NCBI RefSeq assembly: GCF_024979235.1
Contig: NZ_JANLCM010000001.1
Location: forward strand, 868,001 to 932,000
Length of the DNA: 64,000 nucleotides
DNA from: Herbiconiux aconitum
GTDB taxonomy: Bacteria > Actinomycetota > Actinomycetes > Actinomycetales > Microbacteriaceae
Direction of reading: 5' to 3'
Below the pieces are notes generated by a model. It worked only from the letters and a program-made list of their open reading frames with translations. It searched no databases and was not told where the DNA came from. How positions within the stretch are numbered: position 1 is the stretch's first letter; each line of letters opens with the position of its first letter. The position numbers were made by a program, and so were the translations under genes. Positions 51,493 to 63,419 of this stretch are shown piece by piece.

Positions 51493-52164
51493 ATGAGCGC
51501 AGGGGTGAGCGTCAGTGTCGGCACGCGCGAAAGCGGCGGCGGAAGTGGTTTGGGGGCGGTCGGCGACTGGGTGGTGGGCCTGATGGAGACGTTCGGTGCC
51601 GCTGGCGCCGGTCTCGCGGTCTTCGCCGAGAACCTGTTTCCGCCGATCCCGAGCGAAGTGATCCTGCCGCTCGCCGGATTCACCGCCAGCCGGGGCGAAC
51701 TCGACCTCGTGGCCGCCATCGTGTTCACCACGCTCGGGTCACTCCTCGGCGCGTTCACTCTCTACGGCTTGGGCGCCTGGCTCGGCCGAGACCGGATGCG
51801 CCGACTGGCCCGCCGCATTCCACTCGTCGACGTGCAAGACGTCGACCGCACCGAAGACTGGTTCACCCGACACGGAAGCAAGGCGATTTTCTTCGGCCGA
51901 TTGGTGCCCATCTTCCGCAGCTTCATCTCGATCCCAGCCGGCATCGAACGGATGCCACTCCTGAAGTTCGGGCTGTTGACAGTGGCCGGGAGCCTCATCT
52001 GGAACACCACGTTGATTCTCGCGGGCTACTTCCTCGGCGAGCAGTGGCACGTCGTGGAAGAGTACGCGGGCATCCTGCAGTGGGTCGTCATCGCCGCCGT
52101 GGTGGCCGCAGTCGCCTGGTTCGCGTTCTCCCGCATCCGCAAGCACCGAGCCGGCGTCCGCTGA
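51493..52164 (+). CDS. DedA family membrane protein
   Basis: A 223-residue protein with about five helices and the DedA signature ENLFPPIPSEVILPLAGF, followed by GSLLGAFTLYGLGAWLGRDR and FGRLVPIFRSFISIPAGIERM, the half-helix regions with conserved Arg/Glu-Pro. DedA proteins affect membrane polarity, and some members flip undecaprenyl-phosphate or phosphatidylethanolamine. TAGCGT at 51481-51486 is 6 nt before the ATG. Convergent with the broken cell-wall-binding gene. Confidence 0.93.
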   Translation: MSAGVSVSVGTRESGGGSGLGAVGDWVVGLMETFGAAGAGLAVFAENLFPPIPSEVILPLAGFTASRGELDLVAAIVFTTLGSLLGAFTLYGLGAWLGRDRMRRLARRIPLVDVQDVDRTEDWFTRHGSKAIFFGRLVPIFRSFISIPAGIERMPLLKFGLLTVAGSLIWNTTLILAGYFLGEQWHVVEEYAGILQWVVIAAVVAAVAWFAFSRIRKHRAGVR

Positions 52165-52198
52165 CCCGCACCGGCGTGCGCTGCGCCGCGCAGGCCAG

Positions 52199-52229
52199 CG
52201 CTGAGCAAGAAAACAATTCGCGCTCAGCG
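52199..52229. terminator. Hairpin between dedA and broken gene
   Basis: CGCTGAGC (52199-52206) and GCTCAGCG (52222-52229) form an 8-bp stem around an A-rich loop. It spans the stop codon of the minus-strand gene, between convergent genes. Terminator function is inferred. Confidence 0.4.
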
Positions 52230-54140
52230 GCAGGCCGTCAGCTTCTCGACCTCGCCGTTCAGGGTGAGCGGCCCCCCGTAGAGGGTGACCTTCCGGGTGG
52301 TGCCGCCCGCGATCAGGTCGACCACAGGCTGAGGCACGCAGTCGGGATGCACGAGGAGCACCGGCGCGTCGTTCAGCCCGGCACCGACACCACCGGCCAG
52401 AGCATCGGGGAACGTCGCGCCACTGGCCAGGTAGACCAACCGCGACGTGGGCCCGGTGAACGCGTCGCGCACGATCGCTTGCGAGACCTCGTAGCGGTCT
52501 GCACCGCCGAGGCGCTGCACGGTGGCTACGGTTCGGATCTGCGTCTCGATGCCTGTGCTGACCGAATTGGGCCCGCCCGCGATCTTCACCGACTTGCCCG
52601 CGCCCGCGAACCTGCCGATTATCGCCATCTCCGCGGCCGACAGACTCGCGGCCGATCCGTTGACCAGCAACGTCGCGGAATCGAGGTGTGTGGCCGCCGC
52701 CGTGCTCGACAGCGCATCGGGGAAGTTGCCACCGTTCGCGACGTAAAGGGTCGGAGAGTCGTCTCGGGCAAGATCACCGATGAGCAGGGCACGAGAGACG
52801 GCGTATCGGTCTGCGCCCTCGACCCGCTCGACGGTCGCCGCAGGCACGGCGGCCTTGATCGAATCCAGCACCGCCTACGACACCGACGCCGGCCCAGCGA
52901 CGATGATCACCCGCCGCGGAGTCAACCGCATGAGCTCGCTCTTGGTGCTTCCGGGCAAGGTCGCTCGGGCGGTCAACAACACGGGCGCCGTGTGCGCAGC
53001 GGCGATCGGCCCCGCGCTCAACGCATCAGCAAAGGTCTCGCCGCTGACCACGAAGACGGTGTTGTCGCCCCCGCTGTAGTCACTCGCCTTGGAGATGTTG
53101 GCGGCGAGCTCGTACCGATCCGCGCCGCCGACACGTTCGACATCCGGAGCCTGGGTGTCGATCCGAACCACTTTGCCCGACCACCGTTCGGCGGACCAGA
53201 TGTAGCGCCCCTCGGTGACCGTCATGCCGGACAATCCGCTGTCTGCTTTCGGTACCGCGTACTCCGCCTGCTCCGACGCCGTGACCCAGCCGATCGTGTT
53301 CGTCCCGGCGTCGGCGAACCATGTGGCGCCGTTCAGCGCGGCGACCCCGGTGATCTCCGTCCGATCACCGACGACCCTCGCGCTCTGCAGGTCTGTCGCC
53401 GATCGGGAGAATTCGAAGACACCCTCGTTCGTCGTCGTGAGCCCTCGAACGGTTCCTGCGTCAAGACCGGTGAGTTGGAGGTCTTTCACTCCTCGCAGGT
53501 TGACGGCCACCGGGTTCTCACCGTTCTGGTCGAGCGCCCAGGTATCGCCCCTGTCGTCGACGACCCATACCTGGTTGCCGATGCCAGTCACCACCACCGG
53601 TGAGGTGGTCCCGGTGAAGGCGAGTTCGTCGATGTGCCCGGTGAGTTCGTTCAACCGGCCGAGGTGCTTCGTGGATTCGGCGAAGAAGACGAGATCTCCG
53701 CTGTCGTAGACCGAGGCCGGATAGGAGAAGGGCGTCGGGATGAGAAACTCTGCCGGTGTCGCCGCAGCGGTCACATGAGCGATCGCGTTGCCGCTCAGTT
53801 CGGTCGCCCACACGCCTCCGGCTCCGTCTGTGGCAAGGCTCGAAGGCGACTCCGCGAGCGCGACGGAACGCATCGGATTTCCCGCCTTGTCGAGTTGCAC
53901 GACCTTCTTCGACGTGAAAAGGGCGACCCAGACCGAACCATCGGCGCCCGCGACCACGTCGATGGGATTTGCGCCCGTCGAATCGAACTCCGCCACCCTC
54001 GATCCCGCATTCAGCGGTTCGATGACGGCTTCAGGAGAGGACGCATGTGCGATCGACCCCGCACCGAAGGGCACTCCGGCGACGATGGCGAGCACCGCCC
54101 CGAAAGCGCAGACGCCGACAATGAAACGCGGATGCCGCAT
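52224..54140 (-). pseudogene. Cell-wall-binding propeller protein, interrupted by amber codon
   Basis: One continuous frame apart from a single in-frame TAG at 52875-52877. The upstream part (52875-54140, 421 residues) has a signal peptide, an NHL/Vgb-like propeller (AEFDSTGANPIDVVAGADGS) and the start of a CWB2 repeat (VERVGGADRYELAANIS). It stops at RRVIIVAGPASVS. The downstream part, from 52871, resumes exactly as CWB2: AVLDSIKAAVPAATVERVEG, then two more repeats. With a sense codon the protein would be 638 residues, with three CWB2 repeats. As read, the wall anchor is lost: the short form keeps only one partial repeat. A sequencing error or a programmed read-through are the alternatives. 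Confidence 0.85.
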
Positions 54141-54231
54141 GACGAACCTCTCTCACCGCCGACGATCGGCGATTTCAAGACTGCACGTCACACCCCCGTG
54201 GGCAGCGCGAGTACTTTCTACTCAAGAGTCG

Positions 54232-56382
54232 CTACGCCGCCCCCACCGTCAACCCGTCACCGTCGGGCGCCACATCGACACGCACCGTGTCGCCGTCGCG
54301 CACGGCACCCGAGAGCAGGGCGGTCGCGAGTTGGTCGTCGATCTCGTGCTGCATCAGGCGCCGCAGCGGCCGCGCACCGTAGATCGGGTCGTAGCCGCGC
54401 TCAGCAAGCCAGGTGCGCGCATCCGGTGTCACCGCGAGCATCAGACGCCGCTGCGCGAGGCGGCGCGAGAGGCGGTCGACGTAGAGCGAGACGATCTGGG
54501 CCAGATCTTCTTCGGTGAGGGTCTGGAAAATCACGATGTCGTCGAGCCGGTTCACGAACTCGGGCTTGAAGGCCTGGCGAACCATGCCCTGCACGGCCGC
54601 CTCCTTCTCGTCCAGCGACAACGTCGGGTCGACCAAGAACTGCGACCCGAGGTTCGACGTGAGGATGAGGATGGTATTGCGGAAGTCGACCGTGCGACCC
54701 TGCCCGTCGGTCAGCCGCCCGTCGTCGAGCACCTGCAGCAGCACGTCGAAGACCTCCGAGTGCGCTTTCTCGACCTCGTCGAGGAGGATCACCGAGTAGG
54801 GCCGCCGCCGCACCGCCTCGGTGAGCTGACCACCCTGCTCATAGCCGATGTAGCCGGGAGGGGCACCGAGCAGCCGGGCCACCGAGTGCTTCTCGCCGTA
54901 CTCCGACATGTCGATGCGCACCAGCGCCTTCTCGTCGTCGAACAGGAACTCCGCGAGCGCCTTCGCGAGCTCGGTCTTGCCCACGCCGGTCGGGCCGAGG
55001 AAGAGGAACGACCCGGTGGGCCGATCCGCGTCGGCGATGCCCGCGCGCGAGCGGCGCACCGCATCCGCCACCGCGTGCACGGCCCGCTTCTGGCCGATCA
55101 GCCGCTTTCCGAGCTCTGCCTCGAGGTTCAGCAGCTTCTCGGTCTCTCCCTGGGTGAGCCGGGCAAGCGGGATGCCGGTCCAGGCGGCGATCACGGCGGC
55201 GATGTCGTCGCTCGTGACCTGGTCGTTGACCATCCGTTCGCCCTGCTCCTCCGACTCCTCGTCGCGCTCGGCCTCGGCCAGCGTGCGCTCGAGCACCGGG
55301 ATCTCGCCGTAGAGCAGCCGGGAGGCCCGCTCGAGGTCGCCCTCACGCTGCGCGCGCTCGGCCTGCATGCGTGCCCGGTCGAGCTTCTCCTTCAGTTCGC
55401 CCACGCGGTTGAGGGCGGCGCGCTCGCGATCCCAGCGCTCCTGCAACTCGGCCAGAGTCGCCGTGCGCGTGCGAAGAGTCTCGCGCAGCGCGGCGAGGCG
55501 CTCCTTGGAGGCGTCGTCCTTCTCCTTCTTCAGCGCCAACTCCTCCAGACGGAGGCGGTCGACGCCGCGCCGCAGCTCGTCGATCTCGACGGGCGCCGAG
55601 TCGATCTCCATCCGGAGCCGAGACGCGGCCTCGTCGATCAGGTCGATCGCTTTGTCGGGCAGCTGTCGACCCGGGATGTACCGGTTCGACAGCGATGCGG
55701 CGGCGATCAGCGCCGAGTCGGCGATGGCCACCTTGTGGTGCGCCTCGTAGCGCTCCTTGAGCCCGCGCAGAATAGCGACCGTGTCTTCGACCGACGGCTC
55801 CCCCACGAACACCTGCTGGAAACGTCGCTCCATCGCGGCATCCTTCTCCACGAACTCGCGGTACTCGTCGAGCGTCGTCGCCCCGATCAGCCGCAGTTCA
55901 CCGCGGGCGAGCATGGGCTTCAGCATGTTGGATGCCGCCACTGAACCCTCACCGCCGCCCGCGCCCATCAGGGTGTGCAGCTCGTCGATGAACGTGATGA
56001 TCTGGCCGTCGGCGTCGTTGATCTCCTTCAGCACCGCCTTCAGCCGCTCTTCGAACTCGCCGCGGTACTTCGCCCCCGCAACCAGCGCCGCCAGGTCGAG
56101 CGAGACGAGCTGCTTGCCCTTCAGCGACTCAGCGACGTCTCCCGCCACGATCCGCTGGGCGAGACCCTCGACCACGGCAGTCTTGCCGACGCCGGGCTCG
56201 CCGATGAGCACGGGATTGTTCTTGGTGCGCCGCGTCAGCACCTGGCTGACCCGCCGGATCTCGGCGTCACGCCCGATCACAGGGTCGAGTTTGCCGCTCG
56301 CCGCGATCTCGGTGAGGTTCACGCCGTACTGCTCGAGGGCGCTCTTCTGCTCCTCGCCGTTCTGATTGGGCTGATTGGCCAT
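54232..56382 (-). CDS. clpB: Disaggregase ClpB lacking the N-domain
   Basis: A 716-residue AAA+ chaperone that rescues aggregated protein with DnaK. First ATPase: Walker A GEPGVGKT (61-68) and [12 protein letters not shown]. Coiled middle domain at about 300-430. Second ATPase: [19 protein letters not shown] and [11 protein letters not shown]. The family's N-terminal ~140 residues are absent: the protein starts at [20 protein letters not shown], and upstream is promoter DNA, so this is not a misplaced start. AGGGGAAG precedes ATG 56382, and a HAIR box 23 bp upstream puts it under HspR. Confidence 0.95.
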   Translation of the reverse strand: MANQPNQNGEEQKSALEQYGVNLTEIAASGKLDPVIGRDAEIRRVSQVLTRRTKNNPVLIGEPGVGKTAVVEGLAQRIVAGDVAESLKGKQLVSLDLAALVAGAKYRGEFEERLKAVLKEINDADGQIITFIDELHTLMGAGGGEGSVAASNMLKPMLARGELRLIGATTLDEYREFVEKDAAMERRFQQVFVGEPSVEDTVAILRGLKERYEAHHKVAIADSALIAAASLSNRYIPGRQLPDKAIDLIDEAASRLRMEIDSAPVEIDELRRGVDRLRLEELALKKEKDDASKERLAALRETLRTRTATLAELQERWDRERAALNRVGELKEKLDRARMQAERAQREGDLERASRLLYGEIPVLERTLAEAERDEESEEQGERMVNDQVTSDDIAAVIAAWTGIPLARLTQGETEKLLNLEAELGKRLIGQKRAVHAVADAVRRSRAGIADADRPTGSFLFLGPTGVGKTELAKALAEFLFDDEKALVRIDMSEYGEKHSVARLLGAPPGYIGYEQGGQLTEAVRRRPYSVILLDEVEKAHSEVFDVLLQVLDDGRLTDGQGRTVDFRNTILILTSNLGSQFLVDPTLSLDEKEAAVQGMVRQAFKPEFVNRLDDIVIFQTLTEEDLAQIVSLYVDRLSRRLAQRRLMLAVTPDARTWLAERGYDPIYGARPLRRLMQHEIDDQLATALLSGAVRDGDTVRVDVAPDGDGLTVGAA

Positions 56383-56404
56383 TCTCGAGACTTCCCCTTC
56401 AAAG

Positions 56405-56425
56405 TTGAGTTGACGTGGCTCAAGT
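56405..56425. promoter_or_regulatory. HAIR (HspR) operator before clpB
   Basis: Read on the minus strand, CTTGAGC-N7-ACTCAAC matches the HAIR consensus CTTGAGT-N7-ACTCAAG, with one change in each arm. It sits 23 bp upstream of clpB, in the 111-bp region shared with the divergent mannosyltransferase gene. Confidence 0.85.
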
Positions 56426-56493
56426 TTAGCAGAACGGCCGTTCTCGCACCACTGGTACGACAGCCATTCAACTCGGCGTGATAAGACGTAATC

Positions 56494-58038
56494 GTGCATG
56501 TCCTTTCTCCACGCGTGCGTCTGCTGCTCGGAGTCATCGGTTCCGTGAGCATCGCCATCGGGTCGTTGGGCGTCGGCTGGCTCGGACCAGCGTCTGTGCT
56601 CCGGAGCTGGGCCGTGTTCGAATTGCTGCGCAACTCACGCGGCGCGGCCACCCTGAGCGGACTGCTCGTCGTGGTCGGCGCGTTGCTGCTGCTCGCCGCC
56701 TGGGTGTCCCTCGGCGTCTCCCTGCTCGAACGACGGTCCTCGCGCGGCAGCACCCTTCCGGCGTCGGCGGAAGCACCGCGCGAATCGGATGCGAGCCGCA
56801 CCTCGATGCAGGTTCGCGAGGTCGCGATCGCGGCGACCGCGTGGAGCATCCCGCTCCTGTTCACCCTCCCCCTGTTCAGCCGCGACATGTTCGCCTATGT
56901 CGGCCAAGGCCGGCTGATGGCGGCAGGTCTCAACCCCTACACCACCGGCATGGCCGACCTCCCCGGCTGGTTCGGCCTCGGTGTCGACCCGCTCTGGGCC
57001 GACACCCAGACCCCCTACGGACCGGTCTTCGTCTGGCTCGAGAAGATCGTCGTGATGTCGACGGATGCTCTTCCTCCCGAGGTCGCGATCGGCGCCTTCC
57101 GCTTCCTGGCCGTCGTGGGCCTCGCGATGCTGGCGTTCTACGCCTGGCGGATCGCGCGGCTCCGAGGGCTCAACCAGGCCGGCGTGCTCTGGATCGTGGC
57201 CGCCAGCCCGCTCGTGCTCATGAACTTCGTGGTGGCCGGCCACAACGACTCCCTGATGCTCGGCTTCATCGTCGCGGGTGTCTACTATGCGCTGAAAGAC
57301 CGCCCGCTCCTCGGCACGGTCTTCGTGGCACTCGCCATCGGCGTCAAACCGATCGCGCTCATCGCCCTGCCGATCATCGGCCTGATCTGGGCCGGTTCGA
57401 ATGTCGGCTGGGCCGCGATCATCCGCCGGTGGAGCGCGGTGGCCGCCGTCGGCATCGGCGGTGTGGTGCTTCTGGGCTGGGGCATCGGCGTCGGCGTCGG
57501 CTGGATCGGCGCGCTCGCCACCCCGGTCACGATCTCGTCGTGGTATGCCCCCGCGAACATCCTCGGCATCAGCATCGGCGGCCTCGCGAACGGGCTCGGG
57601 CTATCGGGCGACGCCGCGCAGGTGGCCGTGAAGATGGTGCTGCTGGCTGCGGGATGCGCGGCCGCCGTCTACCTGCTCGTCACGAAGCGGCGCGCTGATC
57701 CCTTGTGGCTGCTCGGCAGTTGCTTCGCCGTGATCGTGATCGCGTCTCCCGTCATCCACCCGTGGTACGGGTTGTGGATGCTCACCCTGCTCGCCCTCAT
57801 CGGGGTTGACCGGCTGTGGCGCATCCGCACCGTGCTCTACGCCACCGCGTTCTTCATGCTGATCGGGCTGGCCGAGCCGATGGATCTCATCCCGCGCCTG
57901 GAGCCCGACACGATGATCCCGGTCGCCGTCATCGGCACGGCCATCATCGGGGTGGCCGCGGTGCTGATATCGGCCGAGATGGTGACCCGGCGCACGGTCG
58001 CCGTGCGCGGGCTGCGAGTTCCGTCGATCTCGAACTGA
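56494..58038 (+). CDS. Polyprenyl-phosphomannose-dependent mannosyltransferase (MptB-like)
   Basis: A 514-residue membrane glycosyltransferase with about 13 helices. The first extracytoplasmic loop has [20 protein letters not shown], with the catalytic-type Asp, followed by [12 protein letters not shown]. This fits the GT-C MptA/MptB family that builds the mannan core of lipoglycans in actinobacteria. The start is GTG 56494, 6 nt after TAAGAC, so it is probably leaderless. Divergent from clpB; the HAIR box between them might also affect this gene, though only clpB is a known target type. Confidence 0.87.
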   Translation: MHVLSPRVRLLLGVIGSVSIAIGSLGVGWLGPASVLRSWAVFELLRNSRGAATLSGLLVVVGALLLLAAWVSLGVSLLERRSSRGSTLPASAEAPRESDASRTSMQVREVAIAATAWSIPLLFTLPLFSRDMFAYVGQGRLMAAGLNPYTTGMADLPGWFGLGVDPLWADTQTPYGPVFVWLEKIVVMSTDALPPEVAIGAFRFLAVVGLAMLAFYAWRIARLRGLNQAGVLWIVAASPLVLMNFVVAGHNDSLMLGFIVAGVYYALKDRPLLGTVFVALAIGVKPIALIALPIIGLIWAGSNVGWAAIIRRWSAVAAVGIGGVVLLGWGIGVGVGWIGALATPVTISSWYAPANILGISIGGLANGLGLSGDAAQVAVKMVLLAAGCAAAVYLLVTKRRADPLWLLGSCFAVIVIASPVIHPWYGLWMLTLLALIGVDRLWRIRTVLYATAFFMLIGLAEPMDLIPRLEPDTMIPVAVIGTAIIGVAAVLISAEMVTRRTVAVRGLRVPSISN

Positions 58039-58080
58039 GGCCGGCGACCGGGCTCGCCGCGGAGACTCGACGTGTATGCC

Positions 58081-59226
58081 TCAGCGCCCGGTCGACACCA
58101 TCACGGTGAACTTCGGATTGCGGTCGACCTGACGGGTCGGCCCGACCGCCCGCTGCAGCGCCGCGCGGTAGGAGAGGTGCGAGTTGAACACGGTCCAGAG
58201 CTCGCCGCCGGGCCGGAGCACCCGGCCCGCGGCCTCGAACAACTTCAGCGCGATGCCCGCGTGCACCGTCGATCCGACGTGGAAGGGCGGATTCAGAACG
58301 ATGAGGTCGGCACTGTTGTCGTCGAAGTCGCCGAGGGCGTCGTCGCGCACCACGTCGACGCGGTCGGCGAGGCCGTTGGCTTGCATTGTCTCCCGCGCTG
58401 AGTCGACGGCGGCCTCCGACTGATCGGTGGCGATGACCCGCAACCCGCGCTCGCCCCGGTCGCGCGCCAGCAGGGCGGCGAGCACGCCGGTGCCGCAGCC
58501 GAGGTCGATCGCCGTGTGCGCATCCGGTGCCATCTCACCGAGATGATCGATCAGCAGGCGCGTGCCGATGTCGATCTTCGTGCCGGCGAAGGCGTTGCCG
58601 GATGCGCAGACCCAGAGATCGAGGTCGGCGTGGAATTCGCGCCGGTGCAGTGCCACGCCGACCCCGTCGCGGGGGCGCCGCGCGACCAGAACGCGCGACT
58701 TCTGGCGAGCGAGCGAGGCGCTCACGTCGTCGAACGAGGCACTGAGCACCTCGTTCATCGCCGGCGTCATGTGCTTCACACGGCCGCCGGCGTACACCAC
58801 GACCGACGGATCGGCGTAGCCGGCGATGGCGCGGGCGATGTCGTCGAGCGCGGCGAGGCTGCGGGGCAGCTGCACGAGCACGACGGTGGCCCCCTCGAGC
58901 AGCTCGCGGCCGAGGGGGTGGTTGGTGTAGCGGCCGGTGAGGTCGACGTCGACGACCCGCCGGGCGTTGGCGGCGAGCGCGAGCTCGCTCGACCGGGCGT
59001 CTTGGTGCACCCGGATGCCGTGCAGGTCGAGCACTGCGGCGGCACCGAGTGTGAGGGCGCCGTAGTTGTCGCCGATCACCGCGACCGTGCCGGGATGCCC
59101 GACGGTGTCGTCGAGGGCGGCCGCCGCTTCGTCGAGGATGAGGCGGTCGCTCGCGTCGACCGCGAACAGGTTGTCGGCTTCGATGTCGGGCGCGCGCCGC
59201 AGGGCGTCGAAGGAGAACTCTGTCAC
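58081..59226 (-). CDS. SAM-dependent methyltransferase (RlmG/RsmC-like)
   Basis: A 381-residue two-domain protein, both halves Rossmann-like as in RlmG and RsmC. The N-half holds a degenerate fold; the C-half carries the SAM site (AIDLGCGTGVL) and the catalytic LIVLNPPFHVGS, whose NPPF motif indicates N-methylation of a nucleobase. A 16S or 23S rRNA guanine-N2 methyltransferase is likely, but which one is not decidable by eye. GTG 59226 follows TACGGT by 6 nt. Confidence 0.9.
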   Translation of the reverse strand: MTEFSFDALRRAPDIEADNLFAVDASDRLILDEAAAALDDTVGHPGTVAVIGDNYGALTLGAAAVLDLHGIRVHQDARSSELALAANARRVVDVDLTGRYTNHPLGRELLEGATVVLVQLPRSLAALDDIARAIAGYADPSVVVYAGGRVKHMTPAMNEVLSASFDDVSASLARQKSRVLVARRPRDGVGVALHRREFHADLDLWVCASGNAFAGTKIDIGTRLLIDHLGEMAPDAHTAIDLGCGTGVLAALLARDRGERGLRVIATDQSEAAVDSARETMQANGLADRVDVVRDDALGDFDDNSADLIVLNPPFHVGSTVHAGIALKLFEAAGRVLRPGGELWTVFNSHLSYRAALQRAVGPTRQVDRNPKFTVMVSTGR

Positions 59227-59252
59227 GCGTCAACCGTACGCGGTGCCGCGGC

Positions 59253-59678
59253 TCACTCGGGCCGGTCGGGCTGCCAGATCACGAGTTCGGTGCGGCGCTG
59301 GGTGCGGGTGCCGTGCTTCAGCGAGATGACCTCGCCCTCCACGCCGGCGGCGAAGACGCGGCGACCCGGCCGGTTGAGCAACTCGTCGGCCAGAGCCGAT
59401 TCGAGTTCGCGCACGCGGGCGCCGAGTTCGACGACCTGATCCTCGAGCTGCAGGATGCGCGCGATTCCCTCGAGCGACACACCCTCCGACGAGAGGCGGG
59501 CGACCTCGCGCAACTGCATGACGTTGCGCATCGAATAGCGGCGCGACTTGCCGGCCGTGCGCGTGGGGCTCACGAGCCCCAGCCGGTCGTATTGCCGCAG
59601 GGTCTGCGGGTGCATCCCCGCGAGTTCGGCGGCGACCGCGATCGCGAAAAGGGGCGAGTTCTCATCCACGTCGCTCAT
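59253..59678 (-). CDS. hspR: Heat-shock repressor HspR
   Basis: A 141-residue MerR-family repressor. The winged HTH reads FAIAVAAELAGMHPQTLRQY and LGLVSPTRTAGKSRRYS, followed by a coiled dimer helix (GIARILQLEDQVVELGARVRELE) and a short tail. HspR holds HAIR operators with DnaK as co-repressor and releases them on heat shock. AAGGGAG precedes ATG 59678. It is last in the dnaK-grpE-dnaJ-hspR order, so it is autoregulated through the HAIR boxes before dnaK. Confidence 0.96.
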   Translation of the reverse strand: MSDVDENSPLFAIAVAAELAGMHPQTLRQYDRLGLVSPTRTAGKSRRYSMRNVMQLREVARLSSEGVSLEGIARILQLEDQVVELGARVRELESALADELLNRPGRRVFAAGVEGEVISLKHGTRTQRRTELVIWQPDRPE

Positions 59679-59756
59679 GTCTCGCTCCCTTCTCTCGAAC
59701 TCTTTCCGCCAACCGCCCCATCACTCAGGGTTGGGACGGTTGGCGGCCAGTACTGC

Positions 59757-60740
59757 TTACTCCCGCGCCTTGGCGAGGAGCTCGGTGCGGGGGTTCTCGG
59801 CGGGTTCCACGGAGTGGAACGCTTCGAGGGCCTCGCGTTGCGCCGCCGAGAGATGACTCGGCACCGCCACCTGCACCACCGCGAGCAGGTCGCCCTTGCC
59901 CTTGGAGGACTCCACGCCGCGCCCCTTGACGCGCAGCACACGGCCCGACGGAGTGCCGGCGGCGACCTTCAACTTCACCGGAGGCCCACCGAGCGTCGGC
60001 ACCTCGATGGTGGCTCCGAGCGTCGCCTCCACGAACGTGACGGGCACGTTGACGCGGAGATTCAGTCCGTCGCGCTCGAACACCGGATGCTTGCGCACCG
60101 ATACCGTGAGCACGATGTCGCCGGGCTCGCCGCCGTCGGGCGAAGGTTCGCCCTTGCCGCGCAGCTTGATCTTCTGCTGGTCGGCCACGCCGGCCGGGAT
60201 CTTCACCGTGATCGGCTTGCCATCCGCTGTCTGCAGCTTGATGGTGTCGCCCTTGACCGCGGTGATGAAGTCGATCGTGGTGCGCGCCGTGACATCCCGG
60301 CCTCGAGTGGGGCCGTAGGCGCCGAAGCCCCCACCGCCGCCGCGCCCGAACATACCGCCCAGAATGTCGTCGAAGCCGCCCGGAGCCTGCTGGTAGCTGT
60401 AGCTCTGACCGCGAGCACCGCCGCCGCCCTGGCCGAACATGCCGCCGAAGACGTCTTCGAAACCACCGCCCTGGCCTCCGCCGCCCGCCGTGAAGCGAGC
60501 GCCGGAGCCCATGGCGCGGATCTGGTCGTACTCTTTGCGCTGCTCGGTGTCGGAGAGCACCGAGTAGGCCTCGCTGATCTCCTTGAACCGGGCCTCGGCT
60601 TTGGCGTCGCCCTGGTTCGAGTCGGGATGGTACTGCCGGGCCAGTTTGCGATAAGCCTTCTTGAGATCGGCGTCGGAGATCTCTTTCGACACCCCGAGCA
60701 CCTTGTAGAAGTCTTTGTCGAACCAGTCCTGGCTAGCCAT
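59757..60740 (-). CDS. dnaJ: DnaJ co-chaperone without zinc finger
   Basis: A 327-residue Hsp40. The J-domain contains the HPD motif (YHPDSN) at about residue 37, then a Gly/Phe-rich stretch (GGGGFGAYG), then DnaJ C-terminal domains I and II (VKGDTIKLQTADG, VSVRKHPVFERDGLNLRVNV). The CxxCxGxG zinc-finger repeats are absent, making it a type II (CbpA-like) form. It stimulates DnaK ATPase. Its ATG overlaps the grpE stop by 8 bp. Confidence 0.94.
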   Translation of the reverse strand: MASQDWFDKDFYKVLGVSKEISDADLKKAYRKLARQYHPDSNQGDAKAEARFKEISEAYSVLSDTEQRKEYDQIRAMGSGARFTAGGGGQGGGFEDVFGGMFGQGGGGARGQSYSYQQAPGGFDDILGGMFGRGGGGGFGAYGPTRGRDVTARTTIDFITAVKGDTIKLQTADGKPITVKIPAGVADQQKIKLRGKGEPSPDGGEPGDIVLTVSVRKHPVFERDGLNLRVNVPVTFVEATLGATIEVPTLGGPPVKLKVAAGTPSGRVLRVKGRGVESSKGKGDLLAVVQVAVPSHLSAAQREALEAFHSVEPAENPRTELLAKARE

Positions 60741-61389
60741 TGGGCACCGCCACTACGACCTTCGCGGCGCGTAGCAGCGTTGACCCGAGGTAATACCCGG
60801 ATTCGACCACGTCAGCGATCGTGGGCGTCTCGACGTCGGCGCTCGGCTGCTGGAAGATCGCCTCATGCACCTGCGGGTCGAACTCCTCGCCCGCTGCGGC
60901 GAAAGGCTTGAGGCCCACCCGCTCGACGTTGGAGCGCAGCTTCGTCGCGATGGCCGCGAAGGGGCCGCCCTCGGTGAGGTCGCCGTGCTTCTCGGCCCGG
61001 TCGAGGTCGTCGAGCACCGGAAGCAACACCTTCACGACCTCGCCGACCGCGCGCTCGCGCTCGATCTCGCGGTTGGCCTCGGTGCGCTTGCGGTAGTTGG
61101 CGTACTCCGCGGTCACACGCTGCAGATCGGCGAGCCGCTCCGCAGCCAGTTCGTCGGCCGACGTCTGGCCCGAGAGGAACGAGAGATCGGCATCGGTCAA
61201 CGTGGTCTCCACATCCGGTCCTTCAGCCTGGATGAAGCCCGAGTCGGGAGCGCCCTCAGGCGCCCCCGACTCCGCAGCAGGCTGACGAACCTGACCGGTC
61301 TCGGGGTCGATGCGCCGCTTGTCGCGGATGATCGGCTCCTCGGGGCCCTCGGAATCGTCTCCGGGGCGACCGTTCTTGTCGTCAGTCAT
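60733..61389 (-). CDS. grpE: Nucleotide exchange factor GrpE
   Basis: A 218-residue GrpE: a disordered acidic N-terminus (~90 residues), a long dimer helix (QRVTAEYANYRKRTEANRE), and the C-terminal beta region FDPQVHEAIFQQP and GYYLGSTLLRAAKVVVAVPN. It releases ADP from DnaK. The start ATG 61389 lies 4 bp after the dnaK stop; longer upstream frames run inside dnaK. Confidence 0.95.
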   Translation of the reverse strand: MTDDKNGRPGDDSEGPEEPIIRDKRRIDPETGQVRQPAAESGAPEGAPDSGFIQAEGPDVETTLTDADLSFLSGQTSADELAAERLADLQRVTAEYANYRKRTEANREIERERAVGEVVKVLLPVLDDLDRAEKHGDLTEGGPFAAIATKLRSNVERVGLKPFAAAGEEFDPQVHEAIFQQPSADVETPTIADVVESGYYLGSTLLRAAKVVVAVPNG

Positions 61390-61393
61390 GAAT

Positions 61394-63265
<1,872 letters not shown>

Positions 63266-63318
63266 ATCGGCTGTTCTCCTTCTGTTGTCTTACCTGATTA
63301 GCGAAAAGTCTGCCAAGA

Positions 63319-63339
63319 CTTGAGCCTTGTGGGTTCAAG
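63319..63339. promoter_or_regulatory. HAIR operator 1 before dnaK
   Basis: CTTGAGC-N7-GTTCAAG, one mismatch per arm from the HAIR consensus, 54 bp upstream of the dnaK ATG and on its 5' side. Expected HspR site. Confidence 0.85.
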
Positions 63340-63381
63340 TTTTCCAGGCCGACTGTCGCAAGTCAAGTTTTCACAGCAAAA

Positions 63382-63402
63382 GTTGAGTTAGCTCGGCTCA
63401 AG
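63382..63402. promoter_or_regulatory. HAIR operator 2 before dnaK
   Basis: GTTGAGT-N7-GCTCAAG, again one mismatch per arm, 63 bp further upstream and 18 bp from the protease gene's stop. Two boxes suggest tight or cooperative control. Confidence 0.83.
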
Positions 63403-63419
63403 TTTGCTTCTACGTCGTT

